Assembly: GCA_049437325.1 (NCBI GenBank)
Contig: JBMTIM010000003.1
Location: 1 to 64,000 of the forward strand
DNA length: 64,000 nt
From: UBA11606 sp049437325
Lineage (GTDB): Bacteria; Actinomycetota; Acidimicrobiia; Acidimicrobiales; Aldehydirespiratoraceae
Direction of reading: 5' to 3'
Part shown: in pieces, positions 15,992 through 24,402 of the stretch
Layout: every line of letters begins with the position of its first letter
Numbering within the stretch: the stretch's first letter is position 1
Notes under the pieces: generated by a model
What the model saw: the letters and a program-made list of their open reading frames with translations, nothing else
Told to the model about the DNA's origin: nothing
The model's database searches: none
Translations under genes and position numbers: made by a program

Positions 15992-16909
15992 ATGAGTGGA
16001 CACCTCGCAGGCAAGAACATCGCCATCACCGGAGGTGGTGCCGGAATCGGCCGAGCCGTCGCCCTTGCGTGCGCGGACGAGGGCGCCAACATCGTGGTGG
16101 CCGATTACGGCGTCGCGATGGATGGCAGCGACCCGTCGAGTGCGGTCGCCGATGCCGTCGTAGCCGAGATCGCAGACAGGGGCGGCAACGCCATTGCCAT
16201 CGCCGGCGACATCTCGCACTTCGATGTGGGTGAAGAGGTCATCGCAGCAGCGTGCGACACCTGGGGTTCCATCGATGGCGTCGTCTGCCCGGCTGGTGTG
16301 TTGCGCGAACGGATGCTGTTCAACATGGCCGAGGACGAGTGGGACCACGTCATCGCCGTGCACCTCAAGGGCCACTTCAACGTCTACCGGGCTGCGTTCA
16401 ACCGCATGCGGAAGCAGGAGACCGGGGGTTCGTTGGTCGGCTTCACCTCGGGAGCGTTCACCGCATCGACTGCACAGGCCAACTATTCGGCGGCGAAGGG
16501 AGGCATTGTCAGCCTCACCCGATCGGCGGCTCTCACCGCAGCGAGCATCCGGATGCGAGGTGGGCCGGCGATCAACGCCAACTGCATCGCTCCCGTCGCC
16601 AAGACGCGGATGAGCGAGAACGTTCCCTTCGAGATCGAGACCGGCGAACCCGAAGACATCGCGCCGATGGTGATCTACCTGATGAGCGACGCCGGGCGTG
16701 ACGTCAATGCGCAGATCTACACGGTCGTCGGCGGCCGAATCAGTGTCTGGAATCAGCCCATGGAGGTTCGCACCATGATGGCCGAGGGCGATCGCTGGTC
16801 TCCAGCGGACATCGCAGCCCGGTTCGACGAGATCGGTCAGGAACCGAACCCATTCGTCGCCGATCTGGAGCGCCGCATGGCGGAGATGGAACAGAACAAC
16901 GATGGGTGA
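15992..16909 (+). CDS. Short-chain dehydrogenase/reductase (steroid-type)
   Basis: A 305-residue SDR. The cofactor motif TGGGAGIGRAVA is near residue 12 and the catalytic YSAAK is at about 168-172, with a preceding Ser in GFTSGAF. A C-terminal extension of some 50 residues goes beyond the classical 250-residue core. Length and style match mycobacterial SDRs in the cholesterol gene cluster. It overlaps the next SDR gene by 8 nt, so the two are co-transcribed from a leaderless promoter. Oxidation of a hydroxyacyl-CoA or hydroxysteroid is inferred. Confidence 0.85.
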   Translation: MSGHLAGKNIAITGGGAGIGRAVALACADEGANIVVADYGVAMDGSDPSSAVADAVVAEIADRGGNAIAIAGDISHFDVGEEVIAAACDTWGSIDGVVCPAGVLRERMLFNMAEDEWDHVIAVHLKGHFNVYRAAFNRMRKQETGGSLVGFTSGAFTASTAQANYSAAKGGIVSLTRSAALTAASIRMRGGPAINANCIAPVAKTRMSENVPFEIETGEPEDIAPMVIYLMSDAGRDVNAQIYTVVGGRISVWNQPMEVRTMMAEGDRWSPADIAARFDEIGQEPNPFVADLERRMAEMEQNNDG

Positions 16910-17675
16910 GGTGCCGACGAGCCACGATCTGCTGGTCGGCAAGCGGGTCGTGGTCACGGCCGCTGCCGGCACCGGCATCGGCTCTGCGGTGGCGCAACGC
17001 TGCCTCGAGGAGGGGGCCAGCGTGCTCATCTCCGACATCCACGAACGCCGTCTGGGAGAAACGGCCGATCGGCTCGCCGAGACGACCGGCGCACGTCCAC
17101 ACACGGCTCTGTGCAACGTCACCGTCGAGGATGACGTGCAGGCGCTGGTCGCGTCAGCGGCCGAAGCGATGGGGGGTGTCGACGTCTGGATGAACAATGC
17201 CGGACTCGGCGGTGACGTCGACCTCGTCGACATGACCGACGAGCAGTGGTCGTCGGTGCTCGGGGTCACCCTCGATGGCACCATGCGATGCACGCGGGCT
17301 GCGCTTCGCCACATGATCGATGCAGGGATCGAGGGAACGATCGTCAACAACGCCTCGGTGGTCGGCTGGCGGGCCCAAGCCGGTCAGTGCCACTACGCAG
17401 CGGCAAAGGCGGGTGTGATGGCACTCACGCGGTGCTCGGCGATCGAGGCGGCACCGCATGGCGTCAACATCAACGCAGTGGCGCCGAGTATTGCGATGCA
17501 TCCCTTCCTCGAGAAGGTGAGCGACGCCGACCTGCTCGAGGAGCTCTCGAGCCGTGAGGCATTCGGCCGTGCTGCCTCGCCGGTCGAGGTCGCAAACGTG
17601 ATGGTCTTCCTCGCCTCCGGTCTTGCCTCGTACATGACCGGCGAGGTCGTGTCGGTCAGCTCCCAGCACCCCTAG
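16902..17675 (+). CDS. ipdF: IpdF-like SDR (steroid ring C/D degradation)
   Basis: A 257-residue SDR. The TAAAGTGIGSAVA cofactor loop is near residue 18, NNAGLGG follows, and the catalytic YAAAK motif is at about 165-169. The C-terminus YMTGEVVSVSSQHP resembles the end of mycobacterial IpdF (Rv3559c), the reductase acting on the 5-hydroxy indene-carboxyl-CoA intermediate of steroid ring breakdown. Location in the same 7-kb stretch as ipdA and ipdB supports this. Its start lies inside the preceding SDR gene. Assignment to IpdF is from recalled family features and has not been checked by alignment. Confidence 0.75.
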   Translation: MGEVPTSHDLLVGKRVVVTAAAGTGIGSAVAQRCLEEGASVLISDIHERRLGETADRLAETTGARPHTALCNVTVEDDVQALVASAAEAMGGVDVWMNNAGLGGDVDLVDMTDEQWSSVLGVTLDGTMRCTRAALRHMIDAGIEGTIVNNASVVGWRAQAGQCHYAAAKAGVMALTRCSAIEAAPHGVNINAVAPSIAMHPFLEKVSDADLLEELSSREAFGRAASPVEVANVMVFLASGLASYMTGEVVSVSSQHP

Positions 17676-17679
17676 AGAC

Positions 17680-18687
17680 TCAGCGCAGAACCCAGACCGT
17701 CTTGGAGGAAAGGGTCGACGCGTCGGCAACGGCACGTTCGACCGTCCCCTCATCGTGAAGCTTCCGCAGATGCGAGAGCACCGATCGGGCCGCCGGCTTG
17801 TGAAGCTCCTTGCGAACGTCGGCGTAGAGCACCTTCACGATGTCACGGGCCGACATCGGGCCCTGTCGGAGCTGCCCGATGATTCCTGCCTCGCGGGCGA
17901 TGCGATGGTCGAGCAGCGCCTGCACGAAGTCGTGATGGTGCTCGACCGGTGCGCCGTGGGTGGGGTACAGCCGTTCGTCGTGGGGTCGGTCGAGCAGCAC
18001 GCGGAGTGAGTCGAGGTAGGAGGCAACGTCTCCGTCCGGAGGCGGAATGATGGTGGTCGACCAGCCCATCACATGATCACCCGACAGGACTGCGTTCTCC
18101 TCGGCCAGCGCAAAGCACAGATGGTTGCTGATGTGGCCCGGGGTGTGCAGTGCCTCGACCGTGTAGCCCGGACCTTCGACGATGTCACCATGAGCCAGCG
18201 TCGTGTCGGCCTCGAAGTCCACATCAGGTGCATGTTTGCGCTGAAACTCGGGGTCGTCCTCGATCTGGGGTTCACGCAGGGCCGATGAGGCCTCGGAGGC
18301 GTCCAACTCGTCGTCATCGTCGTCGCCATCGGCGTCGTCACCCTCGCTCACCGAGCCTTCGGGGTGTTTGCCGAAGCCCAGAATCGGTGCTCCCGTGGCC
18401 TGGTGCAGGGCGTGGGCCGCAGGGGAGTGGTCACCGTGGGTGTGGGTGATCAGAATGTGTCGCACCGTCTCACCGTCGAGCGCTCGAAGGAGCGCCTGGA
18501 TGTGCTCGTCGTCGCGAGGCCCCGGGTCGACCACCGCAACGTCACCTCGCCCGATGACGTAGGTCCCGGTGCCGTGAAAGGTGAACTTCGACGGGTTCTT
18601 GCACACGAGGCGACGCAACAGCGGTGACACCTCGACCATCTCGCCGTACATGGGCTCGAAGTCGATGACGAATTGTGGTCCGGCCAT
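17680..18687 (-). CDS. MBL-fold hydrolase with acidic insertion
   Basis: 335 residues. It has a metallo-beta-lactamase fold with H82-T-H84-G-D86-H87, a later HTPGH and a terminal metal His in YPTHGAP. A C-terminal winged-helix-like domain follows (about 265-335), as in LACTB2-type hydrolases. Unusual is an insertion at about 113-150 that contains a run of Asp and Glu (residues 116-129 almost all acidic or Gly/Ala). The gene follows a small membrane protein at 2 bp and an SDR, forming a three-gene minus operon divergent from ipdAB. The substrate is unknown; thioester or nucleic-acid hydrolysis both occur in relatives. Confidence 0.88.
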   Translation of the reverse strand: MAGPQFVIDFEPMYGEMVEVSPLLRRLVCKNPSKFTFHGTGTYVIGRGDVAVVDPGPRDDEHIQALLRALDGETVRHILITHTHGDHSPAAHALHQATGAPILGFGKHPEGSVSEGDDADGDDDDDELDASEASSALREPQIEDDPEFQRKHAPDVDFEADTTLAHGDIVEGPGYTVEALHTPGHISNHLCFALAEENAVLSGDHVMGWSTTIIPPPDGDVASYLDSLRVLLDRPHDERLYPTHGAPVEHHHDFVQALLDHRIAREAGIIGQLRQGPMSARDIVKVLYADVRKELHKPAARSVLSHLRKLHDEGTVERAVADASTLSSKTVWVLR

Positions 18688-18689
18688 GG

Positions 18690-18929
18690 TCAGCCCTCCT
18701 CGACCCGGCGAGCTTGGCGCATGGCGGTGCGGATCCGCCAGGCAATGAAGCTCACGCCTCCCACCAGACCGAAGAACAACACGAATTGGAGCACACCGCC
18801 ACGGTCGCCGGAATGGGTCGGGTCAGGGCCGGGATCGGGCGATCCGATGATGCGGCCTGCATCGTCGAGGTAGTCGGGATCGGTGACTTGGGCGAGGTCG
18901 GCAAGTGCGGCAACGACGGTGGCGATCAT
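18690..18929 (-). CDS. Small single-pass membrane protein
   Basis: 79 residues. It starts with a short hydrophobic stretch, then a Pro/Asp/Gly-rich loop, then a strong membrane segment (about residues 47-65) and a basic tail with RIRTAMRQARR. Its ATG overlaps the TGA of the upstream SDR by 4 nt and it ends 2 bp before the MBL gene, so it is clearly within that operon. No family is recognised. Confidence 0.7.
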   Translation of the reverse strand: MIATVVAALADLAQVTDPDYLDDAGRIIGSPDPGPDPTHSGDRGGVLQFVLFFGLVGGVSFIAWRIRTAMRQARRVEEG

Positions 18930-19711
18930 GTCGCAGTGGCCTCGCCGGTTGCCGCCCCGAGGTAGGCGGCTCCCTCACCGCCGCCATCGATCGGCACCGT
19001 GCAACCGGTCATCCATCGAGCGAGCGGCGACACACAGAACAACACGATGTCGGCGACATCGGCAGGATCCCCCATCCGCTTCATCGGGAGGAGGCGGCCG
19101 ACAGCATCGATGCCCTCCTGGTCGCCGTAGAAAAGGTGCGCGTCGTCGGTGACGATCATGCCGACGACGGGGGCCAGCACCCGGATCTTCGGACCCCACT
19201 CGTGGGCGAGGGTTGCGGTCATGTTGATGAGTCCGGCCTTGGCGGCTCCGTACGCAACCCCCTTGGGATTGGCTCGCTGGCCGGACACTGACGCGATGTT
19301 GATGATCACACCGCCGTCGGTTTGGGCCTGCATGGTGTCGTGAACGGCTTGGCTGAACATGAGCGGAGCGAGCAGATTCAGCCCGACGATCTTCTCGTTG
19401 AAGCGGGGTGACACGGTTGCGCTGTCGGCGGGTGGCGCCCCCCCTGCATTGTTCACGAGGATGTCGATGCGGCCCGTACGGTCGAGTGCTGCCCGAACGA
19501 CCGCCGCGATCTGCTCGGGATCGCGCACATCGGCGGCGACGAACTCGGCGCTGCGATCGAGCGCCCGAACTGGCTCGAGCGGCTCGTTGCGGGCACAGAC
19601 GACGACATCGGCGCCATGGCTGAGCAGCCGCGCTGCGATCTCGCGGCCGAGGCCCTTGGTACCGCCGGTAACGATGGCGGTCTTGCCGGTCAGATCGAAC
19701 GGGTCGCCCAT
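18926..19711 (-). CDS. SDR divergent from ipdAB
   Basis: A 261-residue classical SDR. TGGTKGLGREIA (about 16-27) binds the cofactor, NNAGG follows, and the catalytic YGAAK is at about 157-161. M. tuberculosis has an SDR gene (Rv3549c) in the equivalent divergent position beside the echA20-ipdA-ipdB genes, which suggests a ring-degradation role by synteny. Start ATG 19711 is supported by a TACTCT -10 box 7 nt upstream. It heads a three-gene operon with a small membrane protein and an MBL hydrolase. Confidence 0.87.
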   Translation of the reverse strand: MGDPFDLTGKTAIVTGGTKGLGREIAARLLSHGADVVVCARNEPLEPVRALDRSAEFVAADVRDPEQIAAVVRAALDRTGRIDILVNNAGGAPPADSATVSPRFNEKIVGLNLLAPLMFSQAVHDTMQAQTDGGVIINIASVSGQRANPKGVAYGAAKAGLINMTATLAHEWGPKIRVLAPVVGMIVTDDAHLFYGDQEGIDAVGRLLPMKRMGDPADVADIVLFCVSPLARWMTGCTVPIDGGGEGAAYLGAATGEATAT

Positions 19712-19718
19712 GCGGGTG

Positions 19719-19724
19719 AGAGTA
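19719..19724 (-). promoter_or_regulatory. -10 box TACTCT (leaderless, SDR operon)
   Basis: Minus-strand TACTCT ends 7 nt before ATG 19711. The palindrome at 19754-19768 lies upstream of it. Confidence 0.5.
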
Positions 19725-19753
19725 CAAGGGACTGCTACCGTCCGGAGCCGTAC

Positions 19754-19768
19754 CTGACGGGCCGTCAG
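19754..19768. promoter_or_regulatory. TetR-type operator palindrome between SDR and ipdA
   Basis: CTGACGG-G-CCGTCAG is a perfect 7-bp inverted repeat around one base, in the 80-bp divergent region. It begins inside the TACCTG (19751-19756) that could serve as the ipdA -10 box, so it would cover the ipdA start point. The TGACGG/CCGTCA form is typical of TetR-family operators and differs from the AnCAAGnnCTTGnT site of mycobacterial KstR2. Confidence 0.65.
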
Positions 19769-19791
19769 ATTTCTCGAGAGGAAGGGCGAGC

Positions 19792-20655
19792 GTGGCCGAC
19801 AAGCGGATGACCGAAGACGAGGTCGTCGCTGAGCTCGAGAGCGGAATGACCATCGGGATCGGCGGCTGGGGTTCTCGGCGCAAGCCCATGTCACTCGTCC
19901 GTGCGATCCTTCGCAGTGATCTCACCGATTTGCACATCGTCAGCTACGGCGGTCCCGACGTCGGTGTCTTGACCGCTGCCGGCAAGTGCCGGAAGGTCAC
20001 CTACGGCTTCGTGTCGCTCGACTCGATCCCGCTCGAGCCGCACTTCCGGCGCGTGCGGCAAGGAGGTCTCCTCCCGGAGTTCATGGAACTCGACGAGGGC
20101 GCCTTCTACCTGGGACTCCTGGCTGCTGCACACCGGGTGCCGTTCTACCCAACACGAGCCGGACTGGGTTCGTCGATGCTTGCCCACAACCCCGAGCTTC
20201 GAACCGTCGCATCGCCCTACGACGACGGCGAAGAACTCGTGGCGATTCCGGCCTTCGAGATGGATGCCGTGCTGATCCACATGAACCGGGCCGATCACAA
20301 GGGCAACGGCCAGTTTCTGGGTCCCGACCTCTACTTCGACGACCTGTTCGCAATGGCCGGCAACAGGACGTTCCTCTCGGCAGAGCAGATCGTCCCGACC
20401 GAGAACTTCTTGCAGGAAGGTTCGGTTCACACACTGCGCATTGCCCGCACGCACGTCGACGGTGTGGTCGAAGCGCCGATGGGCGCCCACTTCACCGAAT
20501 GCCCCCCCGACTACGGGCGGGACGAGGCGTTCCAGAAGGAGTACGCCGCCACGGCGAGGGATCCCGAACTCTGGGCGCAGTTCCGGGCCGACTGGCTCGA
20601 ACTCGAGTCACACGAGGCGTACCGCACCAAGCTCGACGAACGGCGTTCGCAATGA
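19792..20655 (+). CDS. ipdA: IpdA: steroid ring-cleaving CoA-hydrolase, alpha subunit
   Basis: A 287-residue protein of the class I CoA-transferase fold. The near-N-terminal SGMTIGIGGWGSRRKPM and the later FVSLDSIP, RAGLGSS, DLYFDDLF and EAPMGAHFTECPPDYGRDE segments match mycobacterial IpdA. With IpdB it hydrolyses the last steroid ring (C-C cleavage of COCHEA-CoA) and does not transfer CoA. GTG 19792 follows a strong GAGAGGAAGG ribosome site (19776-19785). The stop overlaps the ipdB start by 4 nt (ATGA). It is probably controlled by the palindrome at 19754-19768. Confidence 0.9.
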   Translation: MADKRMTEDEVVAELESGMTIGIGGWGSRRKPMSLVRAILRSDLTDLHIVSYGGPDVGVLTAAGKCRKVTYGFVSLDSIPLEPHFRRVRQGGLLPEFMELDEGAFYLGLLAAAHRVPFYPTRAGLGSSMLAHNPELRTVASPYDDGEELVAIPAFEMDAVLIHMNRADHKGNGQFLGPDLYFDDLFAMAGNRTFLSAEQIVPTENFLQEGSVHTLRIARTHVDGVVEAPMGAHFTECPPDYGRDEAFQKEYAATARDPELWAQFRADWLELESHEAYRTKLDERRSQ

Positions 20656-21437
20656 GCCCGGTCGGCTACGACGAAGCCGTCGGTGACGTGACCCTCGACG
20701 AGATCTGTGTGGTCGCCCTGGCCGAGGCATTCCGCGGCGACGGTGAGATCCTCTGCAACCCGATGGGTCCGGTTCCCGTCATTGCCGGTCGCCTCGCACG
20801 CGCAACGTTCGAGCCCGACCTCATGCTCACGGACACGATCGCCTACGCCATCGAAGGCAACCTGCCGCTCGGCGGCGATCCGTCGAATGCCACGGTCGAG
20901 GCGTACATGCCCTTTCGATCGATCTTCGATCAGGTCTGGTCGGGAAAGCGCCACGTCGTCATGGGTGCGCCCCAGATCGACCGGCACGGCAACCAGAATT
21001 TCGCGGCGATCGGTGACGACTACTCGCATCCGAAGGTGCAATTGCTCGGCATGCGCGGCGCGCCCGGGAACCTCATCAACCATGTCACCACGTACTGGAT
21101 TCCCACCCAGGCCCGCTCGTTCGTCGAGTCGGTGGATGTCGTGAGCGGACCCGGCTACGACGCGATCGCACGGTTGCCCGAACCGAGCCGCCGCTTCCAC
21201 GAGATCCGCAGAGTCGTCACCGACTTGGGTACCTACGATTTCGAGACCGAGAACAGAACGATGCGCGTTCGTTCCCTGCATCCGGGGATCACCCTCGAAC
21301 AGGCACAGGAGGCCTCGGCGTTTGAGCTCGCCGTCACCGACGACGTGCCCGAGAGCCGCCTTCCCTCTGCCGAGGAACTCCACCTCATCCGCGAGGTGTT
21401 CGACCCCAGTGACGTTCGCAAGGCCGAGTTCCGCTGA
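20652..21437 (+). CDS. ipdB: IpdB: steroid ring-cleaving CoA-hydrolase, beta subunit
   Basis: A 261-residue CoA-transferase-fold beta subunit. Segments typical of IpdB are HVVMGAPQIDRHGNQN, MRGAPGNLINH, SFVESVDVVSGPGYD, the LHPGIT loop and the C-terminal LPSAEELHLIREVFDP. It forms the alpha2-beta2 hydrolase with IpdA. Its ATG overlaps the IpdA stop by 4 nt and its TGA shares one base with the ATG of the following acyl-CoA dehydrogenase, so four genes are tightly coupled. Confidence 0.9.
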   Translation: MSPVGYDEAVGDVTLDEICVVALAEAFRGDGEILCNPMGPVPVIAGRLARATFEPDLMLTDTIAYAIEGNLPLGGDPSNATVEAYMPFRSIFDQVWSGKRHVVMGAPQIDRHGNQNFAAIGDDYSHPKVQLLGMRGAPGNLINHVTTYWIPTQARSFVESVDVVSGPGYDAIARLPEPSRRFHEIRRVVTDLGTYDFETENRTMRVRSLHPGITLEQAQEASAFELAVTDDVPESRLPSAEELHLIREVFDPSDVRKAEFR

Positions 21438-22570
21438 TGGACCTCGAGTTGTCGCAGCGCCATGTCGACTTCCGAGACGACGTCCGCACCTGGTTGGCCG
21501 AGAACCACCCCGGACGCATCGCTTCGATGGACACGCCGGACGGCTTCGAAGCGCATCGTGAATGGGAACGGGTGCTCTTCGATGCCGGCTGGTCGGTTCC
21601 GGCGTGGCCGGCGGCCTACGGGGGCCGTGACTGCGACCTCGTCGAGTGGCTCATCTATGAAGAGGAGTACTGGTTGTCGGGAGTTCCCGGACGGGTCAGC
21701 GCCAACGGCGTGAGCCTGCTCGCCCCCACCATCTTCAACTTCGGGTCGCAGGAACAGCAGGACTATTTCCTGCCGAAGATGGCGTCGGGCGAGCACATCT
21801 GGGCCCAGGGCTGGAGCGAGCCCGAGGCCGGGAGCGATCTCGCAGGGATCAAGACGAAGGCGATCCGCGATGGAGACGACTTCGTGCTCAATGGACAAAA
21901 GACATGGTGCAGCCGGGGTGCCTATGCCGACTGGATCTTCTGCATCGTGCGGACCGACCCCGATGCGGAACGCCATCGCGGGCTCACCTACCTGCTCGTG
22001 CCCGCTGACAGTCCGGGCCTCGAGCGACGACCGATCAGCCGGCTCGACGGCGAGCCGAGCTTCGCCGAGCTGTTCTTCGACGACTGTCGCGTCTCGGCCG
22101 ACCACGTGCTCGGTGAGCAAGGTCAGGGTTGGGCGGTAGCGATGGCTGCAGCTGGATCGGAGCGCGGCCTGAGTCTCCGAAGCCCGGGCCGGTTCATGGC
22201 GGCGGCCGAGCGCCTCACCGAACTGGCGCAGTCGATCGGCTCGGTCGATCCGCGCCTGCGCGACGAGGTCGTCGACGCCTGGATTCGGGCGCAGGCCTAC
22301 CGCTGGCAGACCTACCAGCTCGCCGCCGGATTGATGGACGGCGCCGAGATCGGCTCGGAGGCGAGCCTGGGCAAGGTGTTCTGGTCCGAGCTCGATGTCG
22401 AGCTGCACGCCACTGCACTGCGCCTCCTCGGTGACCGAGCCGAACTCGTCGACGACAACGACTGGCTCGACGGGTATCTGTTCGCACTCTCGGGGCCGAT
22501 CTATGCCGGCACCAACGAGATCCAACGCAACATCATCGCCGAGCGAGTGCTCGGACTGCCGAGGCGCTGA
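21437..22570 (+). CDS. Acyl-CoA dehydrogenase (IpdE1/FadE31-like)
   Basis: A 377-residue FAD-dependent dehydrogenase. WAQGWSEPEAGSDLAGI and VLNGQKTWCSRG mark the FAD/substrate region. The C-terminal signature reads IYAGTNEIQRNIIAERVLGL, with Ala where medium-chain enzymes carry the catalytic Glu (YEGT). The adjacent gene encodes a shorter dehydrogenase subunit. A long plus a short FadE in tandem is the arrangement of the heteromeric alpha2-beta2 steroid dehydrogenases such as IpdE1-IpdE2. The ATG overlaps the ipdB stop (TGATG). Confidence 0.85.
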   Translation: MDLELSQRHVDFRDDVRTWLAENHPGRIASMDTPDGFEAHREWERVLFDAGWSVPAWPAAYGGRDCDLVEWLIYEEEYWLSGVPGRVSANGVSLLAPTIFNFGSQEQQDYFLPKMASGEHIWAQGWSEPEAGSDLAGIKTKAIRDGDDFVLNGQKTWCSRGAYADWIFCIVRTDPDAERHRGLTYLLVPADSPGLERRPISRLDGEPSFAELFFDDCRVSADHVLGEQGQGWAVAMAAAGSERGLSLRSPGRFMAAAERLTELAQSIGSVDPRLRDEVVDAWIRAQAYRWQTYQLAAGLMDGAEIGSEASLGKVFWSELDVELHATALRLLGDRAELVDDNDWLDGYLFALSGPIYAGTNEIQRNIIAERVLGLPRR

Positions 22571-22575
22571 CCGCC

Positions 22576-23565
22576 GTGCGATTCCGGTTCACCGACGAAC
22601 ACGACATGTTCCGCGACACGGTCCGAACCCTGTTTGCCGACCGTTGCGCTCCCGAAGCGGTCAGGGCCAGCTGGGAGACCCCCGGCGCACGGGTGTCCGG
22701 ACTCTGGGAAGGGCTTGCGGGGATGGGAGTGCTCGCTGCGCTCGCGCCGGAAGCGGTTGGTGGACTCGGGATGGACGAAGTCGCCTTCGTGCGCATCCTC
22801 GAGGAGGCCGGCTACGCAGCGGTACCCGAGCCACTCATGGAGCACGCCTTCGTGGCCATTCCGGCACTCGCCGAGGCCCGCAGTGACGCACTCGCCGCAG
22901 CTATCGACGGGTCCACCACCATCACGATCGACCTCGACGGCAGTGACATCATTGCGTCTGCTGCGATTGCCGACGGGATCGTCACCGGTGTCGATGGAGG
23001 GCTGGCGTTCACCACCGGACACGACGCCACGTCGGTGACGGCCATCGATCCGTCGCGTCGACTCGGATCCGTGACCGGCGGAACCACCATCGGGCTCGAC
23101 GGAGCCGATCTGGACGTGGCCCTCGACCGGGCCGTGCTCGGCGCGGCAGCCCAGTGCATCGGCGTTGCCCGTCGTCTGCTCGATGCCTCCGTCGCTTACG
23201 TTGCCGACCGCCATCAGTTCGGAAAACCCGTGGGGTCGTACCAGGCGGTCAAGCACCATCTGGCCGATGTGCGCATCGCAATCGAGTTCGCAGCACCGCT
23301 CGTCTATCGAGCGGCATGGTCGATGGCGCACCCCGAGACCCATGAGCCGCTCAGACGAGCCCGCGACGTGTCGATGGCAAAGGCTCAGGCTTCCGATGCC
23401 GTCGATCTCGCAGCCCGCAAGGCGCTGCAGTGCCATGGAGCCATCGGCTACACGTTCGAATACGACCTGCAACTGTGGCTCAAGCGGGCATGGGCGTTGT
23501 CTGCGGCCTACGGCGATGCTCGACACCATCGTGATCGGGTCGCAGCCGCCATCGGTTTGGTCTGA
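22576..23565 (+). CDS. Acyl-CoA dehydrogenase (IpdE2/FadE32-33-like)
   Basis: 329 residues from GTG 22576, 5 bp after the larger dehydrogenase. The shorter length and the variable middle domain (Asp/Ala/Thr-rich, about 100-170) are typical of the second subunit of heteromeric steroid acyl-CoA dehydrogenases. RHQFGKPVGSYQAVKHHLAD (about 213-232) and CHGAIGYTFEYDLQLWLKR (about 292-310) are the conserved C-terminal motifs. It probably dehydrogenates a steroid-ring-derived acyl-CoA together with its partner. Confidence 0.85.
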   Translation: MRFRFTDEHDMFRDTVRTLFADRCAPEAVRASWETPGARVSGLWEGLAGMGVLAALAPEAVGGLGMDEVAFVRILEEAGYAAVPEPLMEHAFVAIPALAEARSDALAAAIDGSTTITIDLDGSDIIASAAIADGIVTGVDGGLAFTTGHDATSVTAIDPSRRLGSVTGGTTIGLDGADLDVALDRAVLGAAAQCIGVARRLLDASVAYVADRHQFGKPVGSYQAVKHHLADVRIAIEFAAPLVYRAAWSMAHPETHEPLRRARDVSMAKAQASDAVDLAARKALQCHGAIGYTFEYDLQLWLKRAWALSAAYGDARHHRDRVAAAIGLV

Positions 23566-23610
23566 CGTTTCATCGGCAGGCGCAGACGTGTCTGGCAGGC
23601 CCCGGCGGCC

Positions 23611-23616
23611 TACGCT
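23611..23616 (+). promoter_or_regulatory. -10 box TACGCT (leaderless, nucleosidase)
   Basis: TACGCT ends 6 nt before GTG 23623, which supports that GTG over the internal ATG at 23680. Confidence 0.5.
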
Positions 23617-23622
23617 CCGCTC

Positions 23623-24402
23623 GTGCCCGAGGCCGCCCCGTCCCCGTCGATCGACTCCGCCGAGCGTGTTGTGATCGTGATGGCGATGGAGGCCGAGGCC
23701 GCCCCGCTGCGCAGCGCACTCGGTGCTGCGACGATCGACCCTCCCGGCTGGGCAGCAATGCTCCCGGTTCGACTTGCGGCAGCAGAACCGTCGGGTTGTC
23801 CCGAGGTGATCGTGGCAGTGAACGGCACCGACCCCTATCGCAAGGTCGATTGCATCGGTTCGACGGCGGCCGCTCTCACCACCCAGGTTGCGTTGGCCGC
23901 AGCCACCGAGCGCTGGGGATCCGGTCCCGATGTGGTGCTCTCGATCGGGACGGCCGGTGGATGGGATCGAGCTGGCGCCAAGATCGGTGATGTGTATCTG
24001 GCATGGGATCGATTCGTCTGTCACGACCGCCGCATCGATCTTCCCGGCTTCGACGAGTTCGGTCGCGGCGATCATCCGGCTGCGGATCTGCGTTCCCACG
24101 CCCATGCGCTGGGTTGCAGGCTCGGCGTCGTGACCACGGGTGACTCGCTCGACGAGTCGGCCGACGACGCAGCGCGAATTCTCGACAGTGGAGCCGAGGT
24201 GAAGGAGATGGAAGCCGCTGCGGTTGCGTGGGTCTGTCGCCTCCACGAGGTGCCGTGCGGGGCAGTGAAGGCAATCACCGACCTCGTCGATTCACCTGTC
24301 GCCACCGCTGCGCAGTTCACCGAGCACCTCGCCACTGCCGCAGCGTCACTGCAGGTCACGACCCTCGCCCTCCTGCACCGACTGGCGGGGACAGCTGCCT
24401 GA
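23623..24402 (+). CDS. MTA/SAH-nucleosidase-like phosphorylase-fold protein
   Basis: 259 residues of the PNP/UDP phosphorylase superfamily. VVIVMAMEAEAAPL (about 16-29) is the usual first strand. LSIGTAGGWD, VVTTGDSLDES, the ribose-binding VKEMEAAAVAWV and AITDLVDSP follow, as in 5'-methylthioadenosine/S-adenosylhomocysteine nucleosidases. GTG 23623 has a leaderless -10 box. The last base pairs overlap the thioesterase start (TGATG), which heads a six-gene run to murA. Alternative members include futalosine hydrolase, so substrate is not certain. Confidence 0.82.
   Translation: MPEAAPSPSIDSAERVVIVMAMEAEAAPLRSALGAATIDPPGWAAMLPVRLAAAEPSGCPEVIVAVNGTDPYRKVDCIGSTAAALTTQVALAAATERWGSGPDVVLSIGTAGGWDRAGAKIGDVYLAWDRFVCHDRRIDLPGFDEFGRGDHPAADLRSHAHALGCRLGVVTTGDSLDESADDAARILDSGAEVKEMEAAAVAWVCRLHEVPCGAVKAITDLVDSPVATAAQFTEHLATAAASLQVTTLALLHRLAGTAA

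Noticed and set aside
13981..16233. 750-codon open frame on the plus strand
   Set aside because: It mirrors the GGDEF-EAL gene, whose catalytic motifs are unmistakable on the other strand.
22501..24246. 581-codon open frame on the minus strand
   Set aside because: Antisense to the short acyl-CoA dehydrogenase and nucleosidase; no domain and low-complexity Gly/Arg/His composition.
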